DNA of 53,279 nucleotides, from NCBI RefSeq assembly GCF_014284365.1, contig NZ_JACOGG010000019.1, positions 1 to 53,279 of the forward strand. Reading direction: 5' to 3'. Source of the DNA: Cognatundibacterium rugosum (GTDB taxonomy: Bacteria; Pseudomonadota; Gammaproteobacteria; Burkholderiales; Burkholderiaceae_D). Each line of letters begins with the position of its first letter. Position 1 is the first letter of the stretch. Under the pieces are notes generated by a model. The model saw nothing but the letters and a program-made list of their open reading frames with translations, ran no database searches and had not been told where the DNA came from. The position numbers and the translations under genes were made by a program. This document shows, piece after piece, positions 44,156 through 53,092 of this stretch.

Positions 44156-46171
44156 CTAATTGAACGGAATTTGGAGTTTGTCAAAGAATGCTCGATTACG
44201 TTTTTTTGCATCGCCAAGCATTTTGTCGTATGACAAAATTTCAATGTAACAGCCACTATTTTTGTGAAAGAAAAAATACCCTTCATCGTCAGCCGTAGGT
44301 GTAAAGTCTCTGTCCGCAGCAATTTGTCGAATTTTCGGTGTAAGGCTACAAATTATATATGCGTAAAAAGGTATCCTCTGGCCATTAATCGTTTTTCCTT
44401 TAACACTCTTGGCTTCTCCATCCTTTATTTTCCTTACATAACGAAGAATTTGCTCTACTGGATCTTCGTCTTTGCTTGGATATTCATTTCGCTCCGGTCG
44501 CTTAAATTCGACAAGGACAATTGATTGAAATGCTTGCTCTGATTCTGAAAAGGCAGTTGGTGAATTGAATACGACGATATCTGGCTCGTCAGAATCCTCC
44601 AAATTTACAACTTTTAGTTTTCTTAATGCTATGTCAGAGCCTAAGTGCATATGGAAGGCAAGTCGTTCGTCAATAACCCAAAGATTCTGCTCTGCGAATG
44701 GAACGTCGTCTGAGGTAACACGCATAGGAAAAATTAGTTTATGCACCAATTCTTCTTTTGCATAGCGACCATCTTCTTGAAATTCAAGTGCTTTATCCAA
44801 CAGTTCAAGAATGGTTCGTCTATGAATGACATATTTAGCTAAAGCAGCTTTCCCTAACTCATTTTCTTCTTGAATATAGCGGTCGTAAAGCTCTCTATAC
44901 TGATCAGAGTCAGCAACAACATTACTTGAGAGAGTTGAAATTTGCTTCGCCTTTTCTCGATGTTCAACTTCTATTTCTCGTTGCACTTTGAAAAGTGCCA
45001 AATCTAGCGCATCATCAGACAAATGAGGTGGTACTAAATCAAGGTGTTCTTCATATCTTTCGTTTAAGATAAAACGATATTCAGGACCTTTATTTGCGAC
45101 AAATTTTTCTACATTTCGAATTTTTTCAATTTTCAGTGTCGCCAAATATGGCGCGGCTACGCTCCTTATTTGAGCACCTACTGCTTTATAAAGCTCTTGC
45201 TTGGAAAGCTCTTCAATTAAATCTGTTTCTTCATCACGCATGAATAAAAAATCTGTGCGTTCGGAATTCACATTTTCATCTAAATATGGACCAGATATGT
45301 ATGTAAGAAACACGAACGACTCGTCAGTATCGTCCAACAACTTAACGGTCAAATCTGATACTAACGAACTAGCTTTTTGTGTTCGTACTTCCCTTTGGTG
45401 AGCGCAATAAGAAACAGAGTGCTGTTTCGCTGAACTGGAGTGATATTTTACGATTCTTGCAATGAATGGCCATTCCTTAATCGTAAACTTTAACTCAGTG
45501 ACCGATGACCGGATTTCATCGGTAAACATTTCATTCACGCTGAGTGAAGAATTTCCTAAATTATCATGCAACCAAATTTCTGGACAATTTCCTGATACAA
45601 AGTAGATCAATAAATGATCAATGATCTTTCGACTAATTGTCTCCAAATTTTTAGGGAAATGCTTTTGATATTCAGTTCGCAATGAATTCAATGCCACAAC
45701 TGTTTGATTTCTATTTACCTTAGCTTCGGAAATTTTTTCATTTTCAATTCCGTTCGTCGTTTTTAAGAAATCAAAACTACGCTGATGCCATTCAACACCA
45801 TCAGTATATGTGCTTACAATCGACGCTTTTTCAAACACTTTCAACCAAGTAAAACGACCAATACCTTTGTTTCCATTAGAAACTTTATTTGTGGAGTCGG
45901 AAAGAAAAAACGCCTGGAAATTTGCATCGTTAAATCCGACTCCAGTATCGGTAACAGTTATGTTTTGAATAGAAGAGGCGGCGTCTTCTATTCCTTTTAA
46001 CCCTTGTTGGCGAACGTCGTGTTCTATGTGGACATCAATTCGACGCAGGTTTGAATTTGCCAGATTCGCCATCGCTTCAATTGAATTTACTAGGCATTCA
46101 AATAAAGGGATATATGGTTGAGTTCGTGGCAATTGAAGATTGTTAATCCTCCCGACAATATCTACCTGCAT
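44156..46171 (-). CDS. GHKL (Hsp90-like) ATPase with C-terminal PD-(D/E)XK nuclease-like domain
   Basis: This is a 671-residue protein. The N-terminal ATPase has the Bergerat motifs E25CLVN29S, D75TGVGF and G100NKGIG. A middle domain follows, then helices rich in charged residues (about 390-470). The C-terminal part has D531 (EPDIVVF) and E555-F-K557 (LVEFKRPE), the pattern of a PD-(D/E)XK nuclease. GGAG precedes the ATG by seven bases. ATPase-nuclease fusions of this kind sit in antiphage islands, and flanking by repeats B and C makes it a separate module. It is not assigned to a named system. A defence role is inference. Confidence 0.8.
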   Translation of the reverse strand: MQVDIVGRINNLQLPRTQPYIPLFECLVNSIEAMANLANSNLRRIDVHIEHDVRQQGLKGIEDAASSIQNITVTDTGVGFNDANFQAFFLSDSTNKVSNGNKGIGRFTWLKVFEKASIVSTYTDGVEWHQRSFDFLKTTNGIENEKISEAKVNRNQTVVALNSLRTEYQKHFPKNLETISRKIIDHLLIYFVSGNCPEIWLHDNLGNSSLSVNEMFTDEIRSSVTELKFTIKEWPFIARIVKYHSSSAKQHSVSYCAHQREVRTQKASSLVSDLTVKLLDDTDESFVFLTYISGPYLDENVNSERTDFLFMRDEETDLIEELSKQELYKAVGAQIRSVAAPYLATLKIEKIRNVEKFVANKGPEYRFILNERYEEHLDLVPPHLSDDALDLALFKVQREIEVEHREKAKQISTLSSNVVADSDQYRELYDRYIQEENELGKAALAKYVIHRRTILELLDKALEFQEDGRYAKEELVHKLIFPMRVTSDDVPFAEQNLWVIDERLAFHMHLGSDIALRKLKVVNLEDSDEPDIVVFNSPTAFSESEQAFQSIVLVEFKRPERNEYPSKDEDPVEQILRYVRKIKDGEAKSVKGKTINGQRIPFYAYIICSLTPKIRQIAADRDFTPTADDEGYFFFHKNSGCYIEILSYDKMLGDAKKRNRAFFDKLQIPFN

Positions 46172-46332
46172 CCTGGATCTCCGTATTGTTAGCTGCCGAA
46201 AATTTTAATTACATACTATTAAAAATTAACATGAATTTAATGTAATGGCAATTTAAACAATTGCGGAAAATCAAGTAATTTCATTTTTCGGCGTTAATAC
46301 AAATATCTCCCTCATTTAATTTTATCCAAGTG

Positions 46333-46502
46333 GCGCGAATGACGGAAGTTAGGTACATATAAAAAGCGCAGTAGCCTTTCTGCTCTTTCTTCTTTATATA
46401 TATATTTAGAGTAGAACAGCAGAACCTAAGCCAAAAGCCTTATGTATCAAGGCTTTCAGGGTTCTGCTCGCAAATTATTTAGTGCAGAACCGCGCAGAAC
46501 CA
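46333..46502 (+). repeat. 170-bp partial direct repeat, copy C
   Basis: This copy matches the right half of copies A and B, from CGCGAATGACGGAAGTT to the final GCGCAGAACCA. It lacks the left half with the coding tail. Copies B and C together flank the GHKL ATPase gene in direct orientation. Compensating-looking changes occur in the GAACC motifs. Confidence 0.88.
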
Positions 46503-46548
46503 AAGCGAAGTTCTGAATAATGGCGATCAACCGTTTTATCATGTTTTA

Positions 46549-46773
46549 TCAGTCAATCACCCGTGCCACCTCTGCACCGCAGGTTATGCACTGTCCCGTC
46601 AAAACGACTACCCCTGACTTGACCGAGCCAGAATAATTTACGATCGTGGTTTCTCCCCCGCATTGTCCGCAATAGACATTCGCAAGCAACTGACTGCGAA
46701 TATTTTCAGGAATGTCCAACCAGAGTTTTTTAGCATTGGGGGTAAATTGCGGAAGTTGGGTAACGTTGCTCAT
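46549..46773 (-). CDS. Small zinc-ribbon-like protein
   Basis: This 74-residue protein has two CxxC pairs (CGQC and CITC), expected to bind one zinc. GGAG lies nine bases before the ATG. It starts 11 bases after the XRE regulator stop on the same strand, so the two form an operon. Genes of this size are often paired with XRE repressors in mobile elements; function unknown. Confidence 0.7.
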   Translation of the reverse strand: MSNVTQLPQFTPNAKKLWLDIPENIRSQLLANVYCGQCGGETTIVNYSGSVKSGVVVLTGQCITCGAEVARVID

Positions 46774-46784
46774 CTGTTTAACTC

Positions 46785-47189
46785 CTACAAAATATCCCCA
46801 AGAAATTTCTCAACGACCTTCCTGTCTTTCGGATTGAGCTTGCCCATAGCCAGTGCGACCTTGCCGAATAAATCCAGCAAAACTGCCTTCTGACTGTCGC
46901 TTAAATCGTCCATGCGATTCAGCAGGGCTAATGCCTGGTCATTTACGTCAGGTGGGCTGATTTTCAGTAAATCGCCGATATCGCAATCCAGCAGTTTTGC
47001 TATCTGAGACAGGCGTGCCAGTGACGGGGCAATATGCCCGGTTTCAAGTCTGCTGACCGATTCTTTTTCGATGTCCATGTGCTCAGCGAGTTGTGCCTGA
47101 GTCCAGCCCTTGGCTTTTCTGCGAATCGCAATAATGCCGCCTACCTCTACGGCTATTTGCTTATTTGAACTTTTATCTGCTTGCGGCAT
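46785..47189 (-). CDS. XRE-family transcriptional regulator
   Basis: This is a 134-residue regulator. The helix-turn-helix spans about residues 15-68 (GIIAIRRKAKGWTQAQLAEHMDIEKESVSRLETG, written here only to its HTH core positions), and a C-terminal helical region of 60 residues follows. ATG 47189 has GGAG eight bases upstream; an earlier ATG at 47204 lacks one. It probably represses its own operon with the zinc-ribbon gene and possibly neighbouring island genes. Confidence 0.88.
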   Translation of the reverse strand: MPQADKSSNKQIAVEVGGIIAIRRKAKGWTQAQLAEHMDIEKESVSRLETGHIAPSLARLSQIAKLLDCDIGDLLKISPPDVNDQALALLNRMDDLSDSQKAVLLDLFGKVALAMGKLNPKDRKVVEKFLGDIL

Positions 47190-47356
47190 GACATGCTCCG
47201 TCATATGGGAGCTGGAAGCATGATCTTTTTACGTCAACCTTGGAATGACTCAATGCGTTAATGTAAAATAACATAATAAGTTATTTTTAATTGATTTAAT
47301 ACGTCTATTCACCCTCATGGTGGCAAGTGCCGCCTAATCAAGCGAAAGGAAACAGC

Positions 47357-48025
47357 ATGAATTGCCCTTATTGCCACTCGGAGCACACCAAAAAGCTATC
47401 GGCTATTTATCAGGCAGGCACCACGGTTTCCAGCGGAACGGGTTTTGCTATCGGTTCTCAGCCTGGTCAGTTCGGTACGGTCAATACGACCATTATTTCC
47501 AGAACGATCGATGCGGAAAACGCCAAAGCACCGGAGAAAATGAATTACTCCAATATCTTCGTCGCGCTGATTGTGTGGATCGTCCCCATGATCGGTTTGG
47601 GGATGGTAGGCAGCCGCTTTGTGCCTGTTCCATTCCTGCTGGCTATGGCATACGTGATTTATCAATTCCCTGCCATTTATCACCAGCGGAATTCGGTCTA
47701 TCCGGAGTTAATGCGTTTCTACAGCAGTTCCAGCAAGTGCATGAAATGCCATGCGACCTTTCAGGAAAACTTTGAATGGAATCCTGCCATCTATGACTGG
47801 TCATGGAAGAAATTTATTCACGATCATTTTCTGTTCACAAAAACATCCGTTTTGCTCATGGGGATTGGTGCCGCCTTCGCCCTCTATCCCTTCGTCCTGA
47901 ATTTCGTGCTGGTGCATTCCCTGCCTTACTTGGCAGGGTATTTCTTTGAATTTTCTGTGGCAACCCTGCTGATTACTTCGGGTGTGATTACTGCGAAAAA
48001 TGCCAAATTAAGAACGATCGTTTAA
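47357..48025 (+). CDS. Membrane protein with split zinc ribbon
   Basis: This is a 222-residue protein. CPYC at residues 3-6 and CMKC near residue 125 are the two knuckles of a zinc ribbon but are separated by two membrane helices (about 70-108). Two more helices follow (about 160-180 and 185-212). If the knuckles meet, the ribbon faces the cytoplasm. GAAAGGA lies seven bases before the ATG. No known family; it may sense or mount a partner at the membrane. Confidence 0.72.
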   Translation: MNCPYCHSEHTKKLSAIYQAGTTVSSGTGFAIGSQPGQFGTVNTTIISRTIDAENAKAPEKMNYSNIFVALIVWIVPMIGLGMVGSRFVPVPFLLAMAYVIYQFPAIYHQRNSVYPELMRFYSSSSKCMKCHATFQENFEWNPAIYDWSWKKFIHDHFLFTKTSVLLMGIGAAFALYPFVLNFVLVHSLPYLAGYFFEFSVATLLITSGVITAKNAKLRTIV

Positions 48026-48083
48026 CTCTCTCCGATTTTCCCGTAGCACTTTTCAATCACTTTTTCAATTTAAAGGAAATCAT

Positions 48084-48908
48084 ATGAAATTCAATGTCGC
48101 AGTAACGGCTTTAATCGTCTGTGCCTTGTCGGCATGTGGTGGCAGTGGAAGTAATACCTCCAGCACAAATTCTGGCAATGGTTCAGGAAGTGGAAATACG
48201 GGTGGCGGTTCTGGTGGCGGCACAAAATCCGCTACCGTTACGACCTATCTGGGATTTAATTATTTGCAAAACCTGAATCCCGCAGCAGCCTATACCGCAA
48301 CTTACACGGACAACGGACTGGGAGTTGCAGGGACTTTGAGCTTTGGCACTCCCGCAGTGAGTGTGACGATGACCCCCAATGCCAATGGTGACGGCGGCAT
48401 TGCCTACGGTTCGCCTGTGACGGCTGGCGTTGCCGTTGCCAGCAATTCAAAGGATAGCAATTTGCCTGCGGTCGCTATGATTTGCCAAAATATTTCGGGA
48501 TCAAGTTCAACCAAATCCACCGACGTGCTGGTCACCAGTACTGCCACCCAACTTACCTCGGCAAGCAGTCTTGCGAATCAAACTTTCACTTTCTTCCGTG
48601 AAGATTGTTCGCAAGGTGGAACGAATCCGCCAACAACAAGCGGGAATGCTTTGGCATTTGACGCAAACGGCAATGTCACAGTAGCTGGAACCGCGACGAT
48701 TTCTTCGCCAACAATTTCAGCGAGTACATTTACGTTGGCTTTGAACGGGCAAGCTATCTATGACGCAACAGCAGGTAAATATACCGTGTTTAATGCCTTT
48801 AGTTTTGTTAAACCGAACGGTTCAACAGGCTATGCGATTGTTGAGCATGATGCACCGACATTAAGCGGTTTGACTAAGGGTGTTATCTCAGTCTGGTCTC
48901 AGCAATAA
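48084..48908 (+). CDS. Hypothetical lipoprotein with Gly/Ser linker
   Basis: This 274-residue protein has lipobox LSAC (C18) and a Gly/Ser/Asn-rich linker (about residues 20-48). A beta-rich domain without recognised family follows. AAAGGAAAT lies before the ATG. The linker suggests a surface domain held away from the membrane. It follows the membrane zinc-ribbon gene by 58 bases on the same strand. Confidence 0.75.
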   Translation: MKFNVAVTALIVCALSACGGSGSNTSSTNSGNGSGSGNTGGGSGGGTKSATVTTYLGFNYLQNLNPAAAYTATYTDNGLGVAGTLSFGTPAVSVTMTPNANGDGGIAYGSPVTAGVAVASNSKDSNLPAVAMICQNISGSSSTKSTDVLVTSTATQLTSASSLANQTFTFFREDCSQGGTNPPTTSGNALAFDANGNVTVAGTATISSPTISASTFTLALNGQAIYDATAGKYTVFNAFSFVKPNGSTGYAIVEHDAPTLSGLTKGVISVWSQQ

Positions 48909-48943
48909 AATTGATCAGGCTCGGCACATGATATGAGTTTGCG

Positions 48944-48967
48944 TGTGCATGTGCATGTGCATGTGCA
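48944..48967. repeat. Four tandem copies of TGTGCA
   Basis: A perfect hexamer repeat lies 36 bases after the lipoprotein stop. Because it is intergenic, copy-number change would not alter a reading frame. Confidence 0.8.
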
Positions 48968-49032
48968 GAGCCTATCCGTAGTGCGATTTATTGTGTGCCG
49001 GCATTAAGCCTGACATGAGCAAATGACAGTCT

Positions 49033-49866
49033 CTACGCCAAGGAGACGACAGAGTTTGCCAATCGCTTTTCATGACCAAACGGAGTGGTGTAAAAACGTT
49101 GCTCAATACCATATAACAATAACTTCAATTCATCATCAGTTGATATTTCGAATTTACTATCTTGCTTATTGAATTTCAGCTTTTGCTCGCAATAATTTTC
49201 GATGTAGAAATGAACGCCTGTTTTATCCTCGTCGGACATGGTGGCAAGTGTTGCCATAGCAAGTGAGATTCGCTTACGGTTTGGCTTAGAAACCTTGTCA
49301 GCGTTGTACTCACCAGCCAACTCAATGAATGGTTCATCCAAAAATTGGGTTACTTCGGCTTTAGTCGCTTCCTTATAGAGTTCGTCAATACCTTCAAAGA
49401 TACTTGAGATGGTCGCTAAATTTCGAAAAATCAGCGAATCTGAAGCTTTGAAATAGACTGCATCGGGTTGCGAATTTATGACAAGACGATTCACTCCCTC
49501 TTCCACTTCTGCAACCTCCCCAAATACGATTGTCTTCCTGCGGATAAACAATGAAGGGCTGATCTTTTGAAAGTAAAAATCATCACCCTGCACAGAAAAA
49601 ATATACGAAATTTTGTTGAACTGCGCTTTCTGCAAATCATCGTAATCTTTTGAGTCAAAATCATTTTTGAGAAAATCAATGCAATATTTTTTCTGAGAAA
49701 ATTGCTCAAGCTTAAACCATGAATCCTCATCCAAATTATGATCGGGATTGTATGGAATACAGTTTGGCAAATTCACGATAACCGAATTGAAAAGGCTCTT
49801 GTCTGAAAGCAGTTTAAAAAACGGTTTCTTGCGCGGTCCTCTTACTTTTGCCAATACATAGTCCAT
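49033..49866 (-). CDS. Kiwa-like effector (KwaB, DUF4868-like)
   Basis: This is a 277-residue soluble protein. The central block DAVYFKASDSLIFRNLATISSIFEGIDE and YKEATKAEVTQFL matches the DUF4868 pattern of KwaB (DaiYfkd..lIrdf..ar.IF, YreAT...v..F), and the end FYTTPFGHEKR also fits. In Kiwa, KwaB binds DNA and works with membrane sensor KwaA to stop phage replication. The gene follows a KwaA-like membrane gene after only two bases. The family call is from remembered motifs, without alignment. Confidence 0.6.
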   Translation of the reverse strand: MDYVLAKVRGPRKKPFFKLLSDKSLFNSVIVNLPNCIPYNPDHNLDEDSWFKLEQFSQKKYCIDFLKNDFDSKDYDDLQKAQFNKISYIFSVQGDDFYFQKISPSLFIRRKTIVFGEVAEVEEGVNRLVINSQPDAVYFKASDSLIFRNLATISSIFEGIDELYKEATKAEVTQFLDEPFIELAGEYNADKVSKPNRKRISLAMATLATMSDEDKTGVHFYIENYCEQKLKFNKQDSKFEISTDDELKLLLYGIEQRFYTTPFGHEKRLANSVVSLA

Positions 49867-49868
49867 GT

Positions 49869-50417
49869 TTACTCTCGTTCGATAAAGGTGTAATTATTGA
49901 TTCGATATGCCATTGAAATGTCAATTTCATCTGGCTTTTTGTATTGGTGGCGACTAATCAAAAAAATAGCCGTGCCATTCCTGGTCTTGATGTTGTAGAA
50001 CTCATAGCCAAAAATAAGAAACAGTGGGTTGAAATACAGTGCTTGAGATAAGAAGGTAAAAACAAATAACACGCCATAGACGAAACACAGTGTTTCCCAG
50101 TTCCCCACACTCAGCGCAACAAAGAAATAGCCCAAATAGCTGGGCAGAAAACTATTGTTTGCATGCTCTATACTTTCGACAGTGCCTTTTTTGAATTCAT
50201 CTTTTCCAAGTCTGGAACTCACAAGAATACTTAAACCCGTGAGAAACACAGGAACCAAAAAATAAACTAAATAGGATATTGCATTCGGAAGCTGTACCAA
50301 CCAAGGTTGACTCTTAAAAAAACAATCCAAGGTAAAGCTTTTTTGCACGAGAAAAATAATCACCAGCAATGATGTGGCATTAAAGGTCAACAACAGCCTG
50401 AATGCGATATTCATCAT
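49869..50417 (-). CDS. Kiwa-like membrane protein (KwaA-like)
   Basis: This 182-residue protein has four predicted membrane helices (about 7-25, 42-66, 90-107 and 110-130) and a cytoplasmic tail with FNPLFLIFGYEFYNIKTRNG. Length, topology and the C-terminal NPLFLIFGY segment resemble KwaA, the phage-sensing membrane subunit of Kiwa. The downstream gene resembles KwaB, which strengthens the call. Confidence 0.58.
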   Translation of the reverse strand: MMNIAFRLLLTFNATSLLVIIFLVQKSFTLDCFFKSQPWLVQLPNAISYLVYFLVPVFLTGLSILVSSRLGKDEFKKGTVESIEHANNSFLPSYLGYFFVALSVGNWETLCFVYGVLFVFTFLSQALYFNPLFLIFGYEFYNIKTRNGTAIFLISRHQYKKPDEIDISMAYRINNYTFIERE

Positions 50418-50634
50418 TTCACTGTCACTTTTTCGTTAATTTCAATAGCTGAAAACCAATTTTTTAAGCACATAAATTGTTAATTTTCTTTGATAAACAT
50501 GGATTTAAGTGCATAGTTAATTTTATACCATCATTGCAATGATACAAACGATTTAAGTGGAATCGTGATAGATTTCTATGGAGTGCACAAGATTTTTGAA
50601 CAAATTTTAGACAACAATTACACGGAAAGCTGAA

Positions 50635-51324
50635 ATGCCTTCATATACCAAGACAATATTGTGTCTGGCGAATTCTATTAAACACTATCCATTGCGCTGC
50701 ATTGCCGGCCGGGAGGTAACGCAAAATGGAATCCATGGCTGGGTTCGTCCTGTCAGTCCAATTGCTGGACAGGAGGGTGCGATTCCCCCTCAGTCGAGTT
50801 TGATGACCAACGGTCAACAAATTGCGCCGCTTGATTTTGTTACAATATCTTTTACTGGGCATCAGCCGCACGGCTGCCAAACGGAAAACCACCTCATAGA
50901 TGGCCAGCCTTGGGTAAAAGTAAGCGTACTCACACGTGCCAACATTACACCCTATATCCAAGATGTCCCAGACTTATGGAATTTTGGAAACTCTACTTAT
51001 AACGGTGTGAACGATAAAATTTCTCCGCAAGAGTTTGCAGTATTCGGTGATTCCCTTCGTCTAATTTTGGCGGCTGATTTCACCTATGCTGTCAATATGG
51101 AGGGATACCAAGCTTATCCGCAGAAGCGCAAGTTGCGTGGTACGTTTACCTACAAAGGCATAAAATATACCTTGAAAATAACCGATCCAGTATTATGCGC
51201 AAATATTGCTGCCATGGAGATCGGGAAAATTTATGCTCAACCAAATGCTGTTCTCTGCGTGAGTATCACTGACATTTATGCGCCAGCAAATGCTCACTTC
51301 AAGCTCATAGCCGCAGTTTTTTAA
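50635..51324 (+). CDS. Dual OB-fold domain protein
   Basis: This 229-residue protein begins with KTILCLANSIKHYPLRCIAGREV and HGWVRPVS, the opening of the dual-OB-domain family found beside DUF488 and DUF4326 genes. Beta-rich segments continue to the end, with the second half reading KLRGTFTYKGIKYTLKITDPVL. OB folds usually bind nucleic acids. GGAAAG precedes the ATG by eight bases. It is the first gene of a three-gene operon. Confidence 0.75.
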   Translation: MPSYTKTILCLANSIKHYPLRCIAGREVTQNGIHGWVRPVSPIAGQEGAIPPQSSLMTNGQQIAPLDFVTISFTGHQPHGCQTENHLIDGQPWVKVSVLTRANITPYIQDVPDLWNFGNSTYNGVNDKISPQEFAVFGDSLRLILAADFTYAVNMEGYQAYPQKRKLRGTFTYKGIKYTLKITDPVLCANIAAMEIGKIYAQPNAVLCVSITDIYAPANAHFKLIAAVF

Positions 51325-51350
51325 CCAGCTAGATTTTTCAGGATCATTTA

Positions 51351-51803
51351 ATGGACGATATCGGAGTTGTTGCAACAATCGGATTTACCGAGAAGAGTGC
51401 GGAAAAATTTTTTTCACTTTTAAAGACTTCGAACGTCAAGAGAGTTCTTGATGTTCGTCTTAACAATACGTCCCAATTATCAGGCTTTGCCAAAAGAGAT
51501 GATCTTAAATATTTTCTTAAGACCATCGCCAATATTGATTACGTGGAAATTCCGGATTTAATGCCCGATGGTGGCTTGTTGAAGGACTACCGAAATAAAG
51601 TCATCGATTGGAACTACTATGAATCGAAATACATTGAACTTCTTGACCGACGGTCAGCGGAAAAAAAACTAGACAAGAGCATTTTTGAGGGCGGGTGTTT
51701 GCTTTGCAGCGAACATAAGCCGCACCAGTGCCATCGAAGAATCGCGATCGAGTATCTCAATGCGAAATGGGACACGCCATTACCAATCAAACATTTGCTG
51801 TAA
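51351..51803 (+). CDS. DUF488-family protein
   Basis: This is a 150-residue protein. It starts with VATIGFTEKSAEKFFSLL and VLDVRLNN, the DUF488 opening. It has the signature CLLCSEHKPHQCHRRIAIEYL near its end, with conserved C, E, C, H and R that would bind metal or form the active site. AGGA lies nine bases before the ATG. Members recur in defence and nucleotide-related loci, function not established. It is 26 bases behind the dual-OB gene. Confidence 0.88.
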   Translation: MDDIGVVATIGFTEKSAEKFFSLLKTSNVKRVLDVRLNNTSQLSGFAKRDDLKYFLKTIANIDYVEIPDLMPDGGLLKDYRNKVIDWNYYESKYIELLDRRSAEKKLDKSIFEGGCLLCSEHKPHQCHRRIAIEYLNAKWDTPLPIKHLL

Positions 51804-51809
51804 ACCGAC

Positions 51810-52451
51810 ATGGAATCAACCCAAAAAAAATTGCTTATAGGGCTTTCAAAAGGCTTCCGATACAAAGAATTGTTCGGTAAAAAAATAGCCCGGATCACGG
51901 CAGTTCTGGATTTAGATAGTCTTCACGTAGACGTTATCCAAGACGACTATTTGATTGCAAAGAACTATTTCGATGCAATGCATATCCCTATAACATCCAT
52001 CAAGAACTTCCCCCGACCGGCACTTAGCAGAAATTTGCTTGAGTATGACTATGCAATCATTTTCTGGGACGGGGATGATCTGACGAACATGGTACATGCT
52101 GCGAATCTTCTAAAAGTCCCGTTGCGACTAGTCCCCGTACAAATTACCAAGGTTAGAAACAAAGATCGGGACGAAGAATTCGACATCTATATAGGGCGAG
52201 GCACACCGTGGGGAAATCCATTTCCTATTGGGAAAGGAGGCACCGGTGATGATCGAGCAACGGTTATTGAGAAATACCGACAACATTTTAAGGAAAATGT
52301 GCTGACCGATCCAAAAATGGTTAATGCAATATTGGGGCTAAAGGGAACGAGGTTAGGTTGTCATTGTAGCCCTTTGCCGTGCCATGGAGACATAATTGCA
52401 GAGTTTCTTAATACTTACGAACATGGTAACTCAAATGAAGACGGTGAGTAA
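51810..52451 (+). CDS. SLOG-like N-terminal domain fused to DUF4326
   Basis: This 213-residue protein has two parts. Residues 1-115 resemble a Rossmann-like SLOG domain, as suggested by YDYAIIFWDGDDLTNMVHAANLLKVPLRLV, which is like nucleotide-sensing SLOG proteins. Residues 125-205 are DUF4326, shown by IYIGRGTPWGNPFPIG, the aspartate-rich region and LGCHCSPLPCHGDIIAEFLN. The Cys/His motif suggests a metal-bound catalytic or binding site. It starts six bases after the DUF488 gene. This makes a compact dual-OB / DUF488 / SLOG-DUF4326 operon. Confidence 0.82.
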   Translation: MESTQKKLLIGLSKGFRYKELFGKKIARITAVLDLDSLHVDVIQDDYLIAKNYFDAMHIPITSIKNFPRPALSRNLLEYDYAIIFWDGDDLTNMVHAANLLKVPLRLVPVQITKVRNKDRDEEFDIYIGRGTPWGNPFPIGKGGTGDDRATVIEKYRQHFKENVLTDPKMVNAILGLKGTRLGCHCSPLPCHGDIIAEFLNTYEHGNSNEDGE

Positions 52452-52477
52452 TCATCGGAAATAGGTACTGTTCTACA

Positions 52478-53040
52478 TTAAATTTTTAATCGTGGAATGT
52501 GTATCTGTTCTGCGCCACCAGCCTCCCCAGTGCCTGTTTTTTCTACGACATAGTTCTTAATTACATTACTGTCATTCGCAATCTTCAACGCAGGTCGGCA
52601 ATCACGAATGACTTCCAGATTGGCTTTGCTCGGTTTGTAGCCGGTGATTTGTTCAGGGCGAAAAACACCAGATAAAACGGCTTCAAGAAATGCCTGTTCT
52701 TTGAAATGTTCACTGCCAGTGAGGTGTAATCCCTCCCAGCCCTTTTCCTTGGCAAGCTTGATCGCTACTTTGATTTCTTCCTCGGTGCCGTTCTCTATTT
52801 TGATTTGACTGCCGTAGTCAAATATTTTTCCACCGCCGATCAGATTGAGTTGAAAGCAAATGCCAATATCGGTTTCTACCTGGTCTACGCCAGTGCATTG
52901 CCCGTCAAATATCTCCAGCAAGATTGGAATGTAGGTGCGACTAAATAAAGCTTCGCGGTATTTTCTGTGATTCTTATAGTCGGTTGCATTCAAAAATAAA
53001 TGCTTCGCTTTTTTTGCTTCCACAATCTCAGTTTTTAATT
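52478..53040 (-). pseudogene. LPD7-type conjugation-protein remnant interrupted by IS66
   Basis: The frame to the stop at 52478 encodes TDIGICFQLN and GWEGLHLTGSEHFKEQAFLEAVL, then GYKPSKANLEVI. This resembles the LPD7 domain found in relaxase- and TraI-like proteins of plasmids and ICEs. Upstream it runs into the IS66 element at 53041, and the only start codon visible is a GTG inside the IS, so the true N-terminus is lost. The fragment shows that the island was part of a transferable element. Confidence 0.65.
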
Positions 53041-53092
53041 GTAAGCGCGAATTTCCCCGCACATAGCGCAAGAACTTAAAGAAGAGGAACAT

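Noticed and set aside
48944..48967. TGTGCA tandem repeat as a phase-variation switch
   Set aside because: It is intergenic and behind a gene, and the unit length is a multiple of three, so it cannot shift a frame.
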